Source of the DNA: Oscillospiraceae bacterium
Lineage (GTDB): Bacteria; Bacillota; Clostridia; Oscillospirales; Ruminococcaceae
Assembly: GCA_017427265.1 (NCBI GenBank)
Contig: JAFRTG010000011.1
Coordinates: 123,287 to 187,286 of the forward strand
Direction of reading: 5' to 3'
DNA length: 64,000 nt
A model generated the notes under the pieces. That model searched no databases. It saw only the letters and a program-made list of their open reading frames with translations, and had not been told where the DNA came from. Positions within the stretch are counted from its first letter, which is position 1, and each line of letters begins with the position of its first letter. Of this stretch, positions 17,331 through 26,404 are shown in pieces. A program made the translations under genes and the position numbers.

Positions 17331-18176
17331 ATGAATAAGAAGAAACTGGTACTGCCGGTCATTGCGGGAACTGCTGCAGCCGCTGCGCTGATTGCCGTAC
17401 TTGTCAAAACGCATTCCGATTCCGTGAAGCAAACCGTCACGGATACAATGACCGCGATGGTCGATGAAAGGGCGCAGAATATAAAGGGATTCGTTCAGGA
17501 GTCGGAACAGTTTATTCGGCAGTACAGTGAAGCGGATGAGATTACGGCGCTGCTTGCGGATCCGGATAACAAGTCGCTCGCAGAAGCCGCGCAGAGCTTT
17601 ACAGAAACATATTCCGGGCAGATGGAAGATCTTGAAGGCATCTATGCTTCCACATATGATACCCTTGTTCTGACGCATACGGACAGCCGTTGCATCGGCA
17701 TGATTACCAGAGCGGATTCCAAGTCACGCGATGCACTTCAGGATGCACTGGAATCTGCAGATGACGGGCTCTATCGTCCGGGAATTCTGAGATCTCCGGC
17801 ATCGGGCAGTCAGTGCCTCAGCATGTATCAGATTGTCCGGAATGAACAGAATGAGCCGGTCGGGTTTACGGGGCTCGGAATTCTGACAGAAACGCTGTTG
17901 CAGGAGCTGCAGCCGAATGCTGTCAGCGGGACAAAAAATGCCGCATTTTCGATGCTGAGTGCTGCGGAGGCAAAATATATTTTTCATAAAAATGATGATC
18001 TGATCGGAAAAGAGACAGAGAATGCGAGTATCAAATCCCTGTGCACCGAGGTCACCGGGGAAAATGCCGCGAAGAACGGAACGCTTGCATATCAGGACAA
18101 CGGGGAAAAACATGTCGCAGCGTATTCCTATATGCCGGAATACGGCTGGCTGCTTGTGATGGATGCCGGTATATAA
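17331..18176 (+). CDS. Membrane-anchored Cache-type sensor protein without output domain
   Basis: 281 aa. ATG 17331 has GAGAGGT (17314-17320) 10 bases upstream. One N-terminal helix (VLPVIAGTAAAAALIAVLV), then an extracytoplasmic region with two alpha/beta units (DTLVLTHTDSRCIGMITR, and YSYMPEYGWLLVMDAG at the end). This is the dCache_1 pattern of chemoreceptors and histidine kinases. The protein stops exactly where a second membrane helix and HAMP/kinase domain would begin, so it looks like a free ligand-binding module. No signalling partner lies next to it. Confidence 0.7.
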   Translation: MNKKKLVLPVIAGTAAAAALIAVLVKTHSDSVKQTVTDTMTAMVDERAQNIKGFVQESEQFIRQYSEADEITALLADPDNKSLAEAAQSFTETYSGQMEDLEGIYASTYDTLVLTHTDSRCIGMITRADSKSRDALQDALESADDGLYRPGILRSPASGSQCLSMYQIVRNEQNEPVGFTGLGILTETLLQELQPNAVSGTKNAAFSMLSAAEAKYIFHKNDDLIGKETENASIKSLCTEVTGENAAKNGTLAYQDNGEKHVAAYSYMPEYGWLLVMDAGI

Positions 18177-18250
18177 TCCTTGCATGCTGTGCGGATGATG
18201 CCTGAATACGTTTGCTATTTTGAAAAAATAAGAATTATTGTATAAATTGC

Positions 18251-18279
18251 TTGACAAACGGTTCCGATTATGGTATATT
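18251..18279 (+). promoter_or_regulatory. Sigma-A promoter of the surface protein/SGNH operon
   Basis: TTGACA (18251-18256), a 17-base spacer and TATATT (18274-18279), about 60 bases before the TTG start at 18340. Confidence 0.8.
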
Positions 18280-18339
18280 AAAAGTATATTGCAATGAATC
18301 CGCCGCATTTGACGGCTGCTTATAAAAGGAAGAGATATT

Positions 18340-19566
18340 TTGAAGCGCAAGAAACCCCTGTTTTTTCTGCTTGCAGCAGCATTGAGCATCCGTTTCTCCG
18401 GCATCTGTGCTGATGCCGCAGAACAGATACAAAACGGTGTAAAAGTTGAAATTTCTGCCGGGAAAACCGCATACAGTGCTGACGAGCAGATTGCTGTCGG
18501 CATCAGACTTGAAAATAACAGCGGCTTTGACATCACGGATGTTTCTGTCAAAAACATCATCCCGCAGAATTACCGTGCTGCAGACGGTTCCGATGCGGTT
18601 TTGCGTGCAACCTATATACAGGCCGGAAACGCGATCTCAGGAGAGCTGATTCTCGTTCCGGAGCAGCTTAACAGCGAAGCGTCCTCCGACAAAAAGACAG
18701 AGACTGCCACAGCCGCTGAACAGACCGTACCGGCACAGTCTGCGACGGAAATTTCTTCTGTACAGAATACACAGACAACTCCTTTCTCCGGTCAGGAGCA
18801 GGAGAAAACAGGCAGCAGCAAGCTCCTTATAATTCCGGTAATTGCTGCAGCTTTGTGCGGTGCCGGTTTTCTGATCCGGAAGAAGGGGAGAGGCAAAAAA
18901 CTCGTCATCCTGTTCTGTATTGCAGCGGCAGGTTCGCTGTACCCTGCTGCGGATGTCAAGGCAGCAGAGTCGGAGACAAAGTCCTTTTCGGTCACGGAAT
19001 CTGTTACGGCAGGCGGGAAAAAGTATGATCTGACGGCAGAGGTTACCTTCACAATCGAAACAGAGGACATGCAGGCTGCTGCCGCGGAATACTATGAAGA
19101 TAACTCCGATCAGATCATAACGGTAGAAGCGGTTGAAGAAACGTCGGATGTTTTTACGGAAAAGGAAGCAATCCGGTTCATGGCGGAGCGCGGGTTTACC
19201 GAGTATCCGCTGACCTATGACTACCGCATGGACGGTTCCTACGCGGATGAAACGGAGGCTTCTCCGGATTCCGATGAAAAGCATCCCATGTATCAGACTT
19301 ATTTTGTTTCGGACGACGGCTCGATCTGGACAGTTTTCATCGTCGGCCGGATGATTGCCGCGAATCCCGCTTCCTATAATCTGCAGTCTGATCTTGATAC
19401 ACAGGTTCTGATCTCAGAAACAGAAACGCTGACGAGCTATACCGAGATGGGAAATAAGCTGTACACGACAATTCCGAAAGAATCTGCGGTCCTGTTAAGG
19501 GTCGTGGATCAGATAACCAGCAAAAAACTAAATGAACTGACGTTTGAGGAGGTAATCAGCCAATGA
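18340..19566 (+). CDS. Exported membrane-anchored protein, function unknown
   Basis: 408 aa from TTG 18340, with AAAGGAAGAG 6 bases upstream. A signal peptide (FFLLAAALSIRFSGICADA) is followed by a region with CARDB/DUF11-like features (VGIRLENNSGFDITDVSVKN), a Ser/Thr/Gln-rich linker, then two hydrophobic stretches (LLIIPVIAAALCGAGFLI and KLVILFCIAAAGSLYPAA) separated by RKKGRGKK. The second looks like another signal peptide, followed by an acidic domain of about 200 aa. The layout suggests two exported domains on either side of a membrane hairpin. The gene overlaps the next by 4 bases (ATGA), so the two are translationally coupled. I do not recognise the family. Confidence 0.75.
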   Translation: MKRKKPLFFLLAAALSIRFSGICADAAEQIQNGVKVEISAGKTAYSADEQIAVGIRLENNSGFDITDVSVKNIIPQNYRAADGSDAVLRATYIQAGNAISGELILVPEQLNSEASSDKKTETATAAEQTVPAQSATEISSVQNTQTTPFSGQEQEKTGSSKLLIIPVIAAALCGAGFLIRKKGRGKKLVILFCIAAAGSLYPAADVKAAESETKSFSVTESVTAGGKKYDLTAEVTFTIETEDMQAAAAEYYEDNSDQIITVEAVEETSDVFTEKEAIRFMAERGFTEYPLTYDYRMDGSYADETEASPDSDEKHPMYQTYFVSDDGSIWTVFIVGRMIAANPASYNLQSDLDTQVLISETETLTSYTEMGNKLYTTIPKESAVLLRVVDQITSKKLNELTFEEVISQ

Positions 19567-20978
19567 AGAAAAACGTACTGAAGAGATTTGTATCAGCAGC
19601 ACTTGCGTGCGCAATGCTCGGTTCGGTTATGCCGTTCGGTGCATCCGCAGCGGGCAGCAGCGATCCTGTGATTGTTGTCTCGCTCGGCGACTCCTACTCA
19701 TCCGGAGAGGGCATTCCTGCGTTCTACGGACAGGATAAGGCATGGGAGAAGCGTGTCTATGATGAGGACTGGCTTGCACACCGCTCCACAAAGAGCTGGC
19801 CGGGTCAGCTTGAATTTTCCGGTGTCAGCGGAATTGCAAGAAATTATAATGTGAAAGAAACCAATTCTGCAAACTGCAAGTGGTATTTCGGTGCCGCTTC
19901 CGGTGCTGAGACAAAACATATCAGCAAGCAGACCCAGCAGAAGAAAACCTATAAGAGAATTTCTCTGTTCAAAACGATGCAAACGACCTATCAGCTGCCG
20001 AAACAGCTTGATGTTTTCAATAAGGTCAGCGGGGATGTCGATTATGTGACACTGACGATCGGCGGAAATGATGTGAAATTTGCCGATATCATCACAACCT
20101 GCGCAACCGGCAGTACCTATCTGCACTTCGGCAGCGGCAAGCTCAAGCTCGAAAAGGAAATCGACAGCATCTGGGAACAGTTTGATACAACGCGCGCAAA
20201 CATCAAGGGTGTTTACAAGGACATCCGCAATGCAGCAGGCGAACAGGCAGATATCATTGTAGCCGGTTATCCGAAGCTGCTCGATAAAGAAGGCAAGGGC
20301 GTTCTGATCAGCCAAAAAGAAGCCACGATTGTCAACCAGAATGTGACCAAGTTCAACAACCGTATTGCAGGAATCGTCAATGAATGCAAAGCGGAAGGCA
20401 TGAAGATTCACTTTGTGGATGTGGAAACAGAATTCGATAAGGACGGCGGTCATCAGGCCTATTCTGACGATGCATGGATTAACAGCATTATTCTGTTGAA
20501 GCAGGATCAGGATCTCGAACAGAACGGCGTCGGCAGTGCATATTCGGTTCACCCGAATGAAAAGGGTGCAAAGGCATATGCAAGATGCGTGAATGCGAAG
20601 ATCAAAGAGATCGAAAACAGCAAGACGGCTCTCCGGGCTGCTGTGATGACGGCAGGTGTTGAGGAGCCGGAAACGGCTGCAATCAACGGCAAGCTCTGCG
20701 ATGCACTGGATCAGACACTTCCTGTTTCGGATGCTGTCATCAATGTCTACAAGGACGATGAGCTGATTCTGACGGCCGGAACAGATGAAGAAGGCGTTTT
20801 TGCATTTGATCTGGATGACGGTGAATATCAGATTCAGATTCTGGCGGAGGGCTATGCTGACTATGTGACGGCTCTCAGTATCGAAGATCATACAGCAGCA
20901 GCGCTTGATCTGATTTCGCTTGAAAAGGAAGCGGATGCAGAACCGGCTGCTGATGCGGCTGAGACAGATCCTGCATGA
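19563..20978 (+). CDS. Secreted SGNH/GDSL hydrolase with C-terminal carboxypeptidase-regulatory-like domain
   Basis: 471 aa. Signal peptide (VSAALACAMLGSVMPFGASA), then an SGNH hydrolase: block I GDSYSSGEG with the catalytic Ser, block III GGNDVKF, and block V with catalytic His in YSVHPNEKG. The domain is like secreted esterase/lipase proteins of actinobacteria and clostridia. After about residue 365 a carboxypeptidase-regulatory-like beta domain follows (INVYKDDELILTAGTDEEG), with an acidic Ala-rich tail. Substrate is unknown; acyl or acetyl esters on polysaccharides or lipids are possible. It shares its promoter with the overlapping upstream gene. Confidence 0.9.
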   Translation: MKKNVLKRFVSAALACAMLGSVMPFGASAAGSSDPVIVVSLGDSYSSGEGIPAFYGQDKAWEKRVYDEDWLAHRSTKSWPGQLEFSGVSGIARNYNVKETNSANCKWYFGAASGAETKHISKQTQQKKTYKRISLFKTMQTTYQLPKQLDVFNKVSGDVDYVTLTIGGNDVKFADIITTCATGSTYLHFGSGKLKLEKEIDSIWEQFDTTRANIKGVYKDIRNAAGEQADIIVAGYPKLLDKEGKGVLISQKEATIVNQNVTKFNNRIAGIVNECKAEGMKIHFVDVETEFDKDGGHQAYSDDAWINSIILLKQDQDLEQNGVGSAYSVHPNEKGAKAYARCVNAKIKEIENSKTALRAAVMTAGVEEPETAAINGKLCDALDQTLPVSDAVINVYKDDELILTAGTDEEGVFAFDLDDGEYQIQILAEGYADYVTALSIEDHTAAALDLISLEKEADAEPAADAAETDPA

Positions 20979-21031
20979 TTCTGCAGATTCACAGATCAGA
21001 TACTCTGTGACCTGATATATCATGAAACAAA

Positions 21032-21068
21032 AGCGGGTATGTGTTTCCGACGGGAACATATGCCCGCT
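21032..21068 (+). terminator. Rho-independent terminator after SGNH gene
   Basis: A 17-base stem (21032-21048 with 21052-21068, with mismatch or G-T pairs) is closed by a three-base loop and followed by GGTTTTATT. Confidence 0.75.
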
Positions 21069-21154
21069 GGTTTTATTAAATCAGACGCGCGGCATGAACT
21101 GTTTTACAATATCAATCAAAGTGTTCAGATTCATTAGAAAAAAGCCCTTTCCGC

Positions 21155-21183
21155 TTGCATTTTGAATATTCTTGTGCTATAAT
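21155..21183 (+). promoter_or_regulatory. Promoter of the dockerin/BSP peptidase gene
   Basis: TTGCAT (21155-21160), a 17-base spacer and a perfect TATAAT (21178-21183). The -35 is weak. Confidence 0.6.
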
Positions 21184-21247
21184 GAAAAAAGAATCCGTAT
21201 CTTACAGAGAAACCGCATAAGACTGATCATTCGGGAGGAAAATGGCT

Positions 21248-22372
21248 ATGAAATGCAAGACGTTTTTACGCAGGGCAGCATCTGCATTGCTTTCCTGTCT
21301 GCTGGGCTGTTCCTGCATGGCTGTTCAGCCGGTTTTTGCGGATGAGACTGCGCTGAGCATACGCGGCGATCTGAACCGTGACGGTCTGGTGAATGCCGCC
21401 GATCTTTCTCTGCTGGAACAGATTCTGCTCGGCCGTGAACGCAATGACATGGATGCTTCGGCTGCTGACTGGGACGGAAACGGCTCACTGACTGCTGCGG
21501 ATGCATGGGGGCTGCAGGGTTTTCTGCTCGGGATTCCGGAGAACAGCACCGGGCTGAACCCGAAGATGTTTGCTGCGGCGCTGGACGGGATTGACGTCCG
21601 GATCGAAGGGGATGACATCCTGCAGACCGGCACCGTCAACGGGCAGGATTATACGATGACACTCAATCTCTCAAAGTGGGAAAAAAATACAACGCCGGAA
21701 CAGCTGGTGACGCTTTCGCGCCTGTTCTGGCAATGCTATCCGAGAATGTATGCACGCTACGCCGATCTTTCCGAAGCGCCGAGTGCGGTGACACTGGCAA
21801 TCGAAAATGAAGGATATGAGGTTGCCGGCGCAAGCGGAAATTTCGTGCATCTGCATGATACATGGCTGAAGCGGTATCCGAATGATTTTGACTGTATTAC
21901 GCATGAGCTGGCGCATGTTATCCAGAACGGCTGGTACGGGGAATATCTTGAGGACAGCGGTTTCATCGAGCGCTTTGCCGATTGCAGCCGGTATGAATAT
22001 GCGCTGGACAGCGGACGCTACAACGACGGGGGATGGACGCTCCAGACAATCGCGGATGAATCAACCCGCAGCACATCTGTCCGGTTCCTGGTTTGGCTGG
22101 ACTACAATTATACGGATGCCGATACGGACATTCTGCGGAATTATCTTGACGTCTGCCGGAACAGCAAAATCAGCAGCGATCAGTGGGAACGCGCATGGAA
22201 TGAAATATTTGCCGGCACAAAGCTCGCCGATCGGACGATTGATGAGGTCTGGGCGATGTTTGCTGCGTCAGATTTCGCAAATCTGTCATCGCACAGCAGT
22301 TCCGGCTCCGGCTCAGAGCTGCTGAACCGGTATCCCATCCGCGAAAAGATTCTTTCGCTTGAACAGCAATAA
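21248..22372 (+). CDS. Secreted dockerin-bearing metallopeptidase of the BSP (basic secretory protein) type
   Basis: 374 aa. ATG 21248 lies 9 bases after GGGAGG (21233-21238); ATG 21242 is too close. A signal peptide with LLGCSCMAVQP is followed by a type I-like dockerin (GDLNRDGLVNAADLSLLEQ and DWDGNGSLTAADAWG), placed unusually at the N-terminus. The catalytic part has HELAH (His 219, Glu 220, His 223) followed by IQNGWYGEYLEDSGFIERFADCSRY, the pattern of peptidase family PF04450, in which HExxH is followed by an acidic region and ADY/ADC. The dockerin should attach the enzyme to a scaffoldin cohesin at the cell surface. Only protease, not sugar-degrading, features are seen. Confidence 0.88.
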   Translation: MKCKTFLRRAASALLSCLLGCSCMAVQPVFADETALSIRGDLNRDGLVNAADLSLLEQILLGRERNDMDASAADWDGNGSLTAADAWGLQGFLLGIPENSTGLNPKMFAAALDGIDVRIEGDDILQTGTVNGQDYTMTLNLSKWEKNTTPEQLVTLSRLFWQCYPRMYARYADLSEAPSAVTLAIENEGYEVAGASGNFVHLHDTWLKRYPNDFDCITHELAHVIQNGWYGEYLEDSGFIERFADCSRYEYALDSGRYNDGGWTLQTIADESTRSTSVRFLVWLDYNYTDADTDILRNYLDVCRNSKISSDQWERAWNEIFAGTKLADRTIDEVWAMFAASDFANLSSHSSSGSGSELLNRYPIREKILSLEQQ

Positions 22373-22376
22373 AATG

Positions 22377-22404
22377 AATGAGGGAGCCTTCCGGTTCCCT
22401 CATT
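22377..22404 (+). terminator. Terminator after dockerin/BSP gene
   Basis: AATGAGGGA (22377-22385) pairs with TCCCTCATT (22396-22404), followed by TTGATC. It could work in both directions. Confidence 0.7.
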
Positions 22405-22460
22405 TTGATCTTTTGAACGGATTCTTACTGTATCATCATTTTATTTCGGTTGTTCCGGAA

Positions 22461-22490
22461 TTGACTTTTTCACCCTGTGTGTGATATAAT
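22461..22490 (+). promoter_or_regulatory. Promoter of the HTH protein gene
   Basis: TTGACT (22461-22466), an 18-base spacer and TATAAT (22485-22490), about 27 bases before GTG 22517. Confidence 0.75.
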
Positions 22491-22516
22491 TGAAAAAAAC
22501 AGACGGAGGGGATGTT

Positions 22517-24205
22517 GTGAAACAGAAACTGACAGAGCAGGAGCTTTGTTTGCTGCAAAACGTGCAGAATGATCTGGATATTGCTGTGAAGAACTATCCC
22601 TGTACAATCACCCGGGATCAGCTTCTTTCAAAAGGGCTGCAGCGCTCTGCAAATCCGGTCAGACCGGAGGATGCAGAACTGTTTTTCTCCGGTGTGCTCC
22701 CTGCTGGCTGGAATCAGACGTATTTCAAGGAGCCGAATGCAGTTGCCGATTTTCTGAAAAGTCTCCGAAAACTGATCTCGGTAATATGGGTTGAGGAATA
22801 TGTCGAGCAGGAGCTTCGCGGACTGAAACGCTGTACACCGCTGAAACGAGAAGATATTTCCCTCAGCCGGATGAAAGCGGATTTGGGTTACCGTCAGCGG
22901 AAAGAGGACATGCTCGAATCTCATGAGATGATTGAATCCTATCTGCGGGAACTGAGAAAACGTGCAGATATTGCACCGGATTTCCGTTTCATTCCCCCGA
23001 ACCGGTTTGCGGAGATTGTGGTTATTTATCTGGATGCTATGGAGGAACGCGGCGACTGCACGCAGAAACAGCTCGGCGATTTCCTTGGAATGGCACAGAG
23101 CTCTGTCAGCAAGTTCCGGACGGAAAAGAAAAACATTCCAACGGAAACGGAATACCGTTTGCTGCTGGCGATTGCCTATCTGCTCACATGGGAATCGCAT
23201 AACATCTCCCGTGAATTTGGCAGCGGTATGCAGCGATGCATCAAGCGTTCCTGTATTGATCTGCAGCATACGAAAATCAACCGTGACTTTGCCTCTGCCT
23301 ATCTTGCGGTTCTGCTGCGTTTTCAGTTGTTTGACGGCAAGCCTGAAAAGACGCATACGCCTGCTTCCGTAGCGCAGATCAATCAGCTTTTGGAGAAGCG
23401 CGGTTTTTCTGAACGGTTTGATCCGGATGCGAAGCGTACATTCAGCCCGATTCAGACGGAAAAGACAGAGAGCGGCACGATTTCGCTGTATACACTGATC
23501 CGGAAGCCGGATGATGCAGTTGAAAATTGGGAATGCAATACCGTTGTTGATGAAATCATGAAGATGGACGCTGCGTATTTGCGAATTCTTTATCAGGCGC
23601 CGGAAGTGTTTTTCAATGATCTCATTTCTTCACCCGGAAAAACGGGAAATCCCTATGTTTTTCTCAGTGAGATGCGTGCGCTGAAGCCTGCCGGTTTCAA
23701 TTATCTGATCGAAAAACTGGAGGATCTCCCGATCAGCGGGGAGGTGCTTTCTTACGGTTCAAAGGTGTATCTGACCCGGAAACGCTCCGCTTTTCTAAGG
23801 GATTTTTATCAGGTTATGGTATTTCTGACCGATTATTCATCGCAGGACTGCTTTCGGAAGGCGTTCCGGAAACATCCCTTGCTGATAAGCTGCGATCTTG
23901 CGGTTGCTGCGAGTCAGCAGTATGAAAAACAGAAACTGCTGAAAGGAAAGCAGGAGCAGGAATACCGCAGACAGTTTGAATTTTACGCATCGGAGTTCGG
24001 CACTGCCGGTCTGCTGGAAAAAATCAGGCTTAAATTCAGCATGACTATACCGGAATGGCGGATCTGGCTGCAGATGGAGCTGCTTGGTTTTCATGAGACA
24101 GATGATGAAAAGCTGCAGGCCTTCATGACAGAATGTCTGGATGAAGCGCGGGAGGTTGACCGCCTGAAATCCGATCCGGACGCTGATGCTGAACAATCTC
24201 TCTGA
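22517..24205 (+). CDS. Large HTH-containing protein of unknown function
   Basis: About 562 aa from GTG 22517, with GGAGGG at 22505-22510; the upstream TTG at 22490 overlaps the -10 box and cannot be used. Near residues 175-225 lies an XRE-like HTH (CTQKQLGDFLGMAQSSVSKF). The rest is mainly helical, with basic and acidic heptad-like stretches (EKQKLLKGKQEQEYRRQFEF) and an acidic C-terminus. No signal peptide or membrane helix is seen. It is convergent with the zinc-finger AAA+ ATPase gene and shares its terminator, so the two may form one module. I do not recognise a family beyond the HTH. Confidence 0.75.
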   Translation: MKQKLTEQELCLLQNVQNDLDIAVKNYPCTITRDQLLSKGLQRSANPVRPEDAELFFSGVLPAGWNQTYFKEPNAVADFLKSLRKLISVIWVEEYVEQELRGLKRCTPLKREDISLSRMKADLGYRQRKEDMLESHEMIESYLRELRKRADIAPDFRFIPPNRFAEIVVIYLDAMEERGDCTQKQLGDFLGMAQSSVSKFRTEKKNIPTETEYRLLLAIAYLLTWESHNISREFGSGMQRCIKRSCIDLQHTKINRDFASAYLAVLLRFQLFDGKPEKTHTPASVAQINQLLEKRGFSERFDPDAKRTFSPIQTEKTESGTISLYTLIRKPDDAVENWECNTVVDEIMKMDAAYLRILYQAPEVFFNDLISSPGKTGNPYVFLSEMRALKPAGFNYLIEKLEDLPISGEVLSYGSKVYLTRKRSAFLRDFYQVMVFLTDYSSQDCFRKAFRKHPLLISCDLAVAASQQYEKQKLLKGKQEQEYRRQFEFYASEFGTAGLLEKIRLKFSMTIPEWRIWLQMELLGFHETDDEKLQAFMTECLDEAREVDRLKSDPDADAEQSL

Positions 24206-24217
24206 CCCAAACAGGAA

Positions 24218-24247
24218 CCGCCCTTTGCCGCAGTCGGCAAAGGGCGG
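24218..24247. terminator. Bidirectional terminator between convergent genes
   Basis: A perfect 13-bp stem (24218-24230 with 24235-24247) has a CAGT loop, with TATTTG on one side and AACAGG/TTCC on the other. It serves the + strand HTH gene and probably the minus-strand ATPase gene that ends 7 bases further on. Confidence 0.85.
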
Positions 24248-24253
24248 TATTTG

Positions 24254-25906
24254 TCAGCAGGCTTCACATATGTCGTTGATTTTCTCATAGTGAATCACGC
24301 CGCCGGCTTCATGGCCGGTGAGGAAGCCGTGCGTCAGATCCTCGATGATGACGCAGATTTTTTGGGAAGCCGTTCCGTCATCGAAAAACCGGGCGGATAC
24401 AGTGTTCAGTGCAATTTCCCGTATTTTATTGAGCGGTTTCCGTACACCCAGATTTCCGAACGCGACGGAAAGCAGCTCCTGCTCGGCTCTTTCTGTCAGC
24501 CGGATCTCAAAGCCGAGTTCGCCGGAGATCTCACGGGTTTTGCTCTGTATGAGTGCGAGCATGCTTTCGTCGGACATTCTGCGGAAGTTGACGACCTGCT
24601 GAATTCGGCCGGCCAGTTCTTCCTGCAGGCCTTCATTTATCATATCCTCGATCGAAATCGGGCTGTAGAATGTTTCCGAAGCATCTGCCGGGACGGTCGC
24701 TGCTGTCATGAAACCGAGCGTATGCGGAGCGGTTGTCCGGTTCTGCCGGCTGCTGCGAAGCGCCTGAAAGGCACCCATGAAGATAAACATTGTTTTGCTC
24801 GTGTCAAAATCTACGGTTTCGTCGTCGATTTCGACCGTGCATTTGCAGCCTTCCACCATTGTCAGCAGATTGCTCTGCACCTGCGCGTTGACATCTTGAC
24901 CCTGTGAGTTGTAGCTCGGATACAGCTTCTTGTCTGCCTCATCCAGAAAGCAGATCGCGTAACCGTTCGTGTGACTGTTTTCGTTTACAATCACCTTCAC
25001 GATCTCGGAAGGATCCATTCCCTTGAATCCTTCCTCTGTCACGCGGCTGAGGTCAATCTGAATGACCGGAACCGGAACCTGATGCTCTTTGAAATACGTA
25101 CGGACAGTCCGGAACAGCTCTGTTTTGCCGCAGCCGCTCGGAGCTGTCAGAAACCAGTTGTATGCCTGGAACGGCTCACCTCTGGAGATCGACTGGAGAT
25201 ACTGCCAGATCAGAAACATTGCCTTTTTCAGTTCCGTTCCCTGTCCCTGAATGCGGCTCTCGCAGTATCGGATCAGGTCGGCAGGATCGAGATTTTGGAT
25301 CGCATCGCGGCAAGATACAGCGAAATCGGTATTGTCGTATTGCTGTTCCAGCGCATCCCTGTGAATGCAGCAGATCCGGTTCCTGAGAGATTCATCTGTT
25401 GTGATGAGTTCCACGGGAAGATTCGGCGTTGACGTGAACCCGCAGACATTCCGGCTGTTATCAATCAGAATGTATTCAGCACGGCACTTCAGAGCGGAAT
25501 AAACCGGATCGCATTCCAGAATACGTTCCAGTTTTTTCCACGGCATCTGCAGCTTTTCCGGGAGCAGAATCATGTAGACGGTCGAAGAACGGTAATCGAG
25601 TGTCAGCTTTGTTCCGAACGGCACCGGTCTGTTGAGCTTCTTGACCGTCAGATGTGATTCAACTGCTTCCAGTTCATATTTTCCGCGCGGAAGGCTGTGC
25701 TGCGGGAGAGACTCCAGAATCATGACAGCCTTTTTGTTATGGAAAATATAGTTGGGTGCGATCCGTCTGCCGATGCATCTTCGGCAGTGAACCTTGCTTT
25801 CGCTGGAAAAGGATTTGTACACATTGATCCCGATGTAAATGAGATCATTCTCTTCAAAACTGCGATTACAGATTTCGCAGTTTCGGACATTGACTGTGAC
25901 ATCCAT
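24254..25906 (-). CDS. ClpX-like AAA+ ATPase with N-terminal zinc-finger-like region
   Basis: 550 aa; the ribosome site AAGGAGAATT lies just before the ATG. Residues 10-44 contain CEIC...CRRC, spaced as a treble-clef or zinc-ribbon pair. A region of about 190 aa without recognised homology follows. The AAA+ core has Walker A TAPSGCGKT (Lys 261), Walker B AICFLDEADK, and then GLQEELAGRIQQVVNF, which corresponds to the sensor/arginine-finger region GLIPEFIGRLP of ClpX. The C-terminal small domain (LGVRKPLNKIREI) also fits ClpX/HslU. It lacks the pore-loop and IGF signatures as I know them from ClpX, so partnership with ClpP is doubtful. Likely an unfoldase-like remodelling ATPase with specialised substrates. 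Confidence 0.82.
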   Translation of the reverse strand: MDVTVNVRNCEICNRSFEENDLIYIGINVYKSFSSESKVHCRRCIGRRIAPNYIFHNKKAVMILESLPQHSLPRGKYELEAVESHLTVKKLNRPVPFGTKLTLDYRSSTVYMILLPEKLQMPWKKLERILECDPVYSALKCRAEYILIDNSRNVCGFTSTPNLPVELITTDESLRNRICCIHRDALEQQYDNTDFAVSCRDAIQNLDPADLIRYCESRIQGQGTELKKAMFLIWQYLQSISRGEPFQAYNWFLTAPSGCGKTELFRTVRTYFKEHQVPVPVIQIDLSRVTEEGFKGMDPSEIVKVIVNENSHTNGYAICFLDEADKKLYPSYNSQGQDVNAQVQSNLLTMVEGCKCTVEIDDETVDFDTSKTMFIFMGAFQALRSSRQNRTTAPHTLGFMTAATVPADASETFYSPISIEDMINEGLQEELAGRIQQVVNFRRMSDESMLALIQSKTREISGELGFEIRLTERAEQELLSVAFGNLGVRKPLNKIREIALNTVSARFFDDGTASQKICVIIEDLTHGFLTGHEAGGVIHYEKINDICEAC

Positions 25907-26404
25907 ATGAATTCTCCTTTCTTTTCATTATTTTGCCGTCCGGTTCCCGGTATGATCCTATCATAGCATATCTGACAAAAAAAGAAAAGCAGGATAATGG
26001 AATTATTGCAATATTCCAAAACACCGGGTTGATGCAGGTCGTATAGCAGGGGGAGTCTGATGCTGCATCTTCTCCGAGCGAACGTTCCGGAGTGGCGTGA
26101 GATTGCTGCACTTGCAACCATTGATGATGTAGCGAACTATATCTTCAAACTCCGGAATCCGGTAAAGGAATCTTGAATTGGATGTCCGGATGCGGGAAAA
26201 ATCTTGTCCCTGCGACGCCGGCATCCTGAATGTTGAAAACTGCCAGATGGCGGTACGAGTGCTTCTCCAAGGCATTTTTGTGCTGAAAAATGCGCTATTT
26301 TCGATTCCACGGATCGTAGAATTGACGTTTTTCCCCGAAAAGGGGGTTACTTTTTGCCCGATAACGTGTATGATAGGAGTATCAACAGCAAAGGAGGGTT
26401 ACCT
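25907..26404. other. Intergenic region upstream of the broken XRE gene
   Basis: 498 bases. Frames such as minus 26003-26275 have no recognised homology or good start. CCCCGAAAAGGGG at 26333-26345 forms a small hairpin. A promoter candidate for the XRE gene is TTACTT (26347-26352), a 16-base spacer and TATGAT (26369-26374). The middle part looks like decayed coding DNA, but I cannot assign it. Confidence 0.4.

Noticed and set aside
19698-21059. 453-codon minus-strand frame opposite the SGNH hydrolase
   Set aside because: Antisense shadow; signal peptide and GDS motif on the + strand are decisive.
25720-26121. Minus-strand 133-codon frame upstream of the AAA+ gene
   Set aside because: Overlaps the real N-terminus of the AAA+ gene on the same strand in another frame and has no homology I recognise; possibly decayed DNA.
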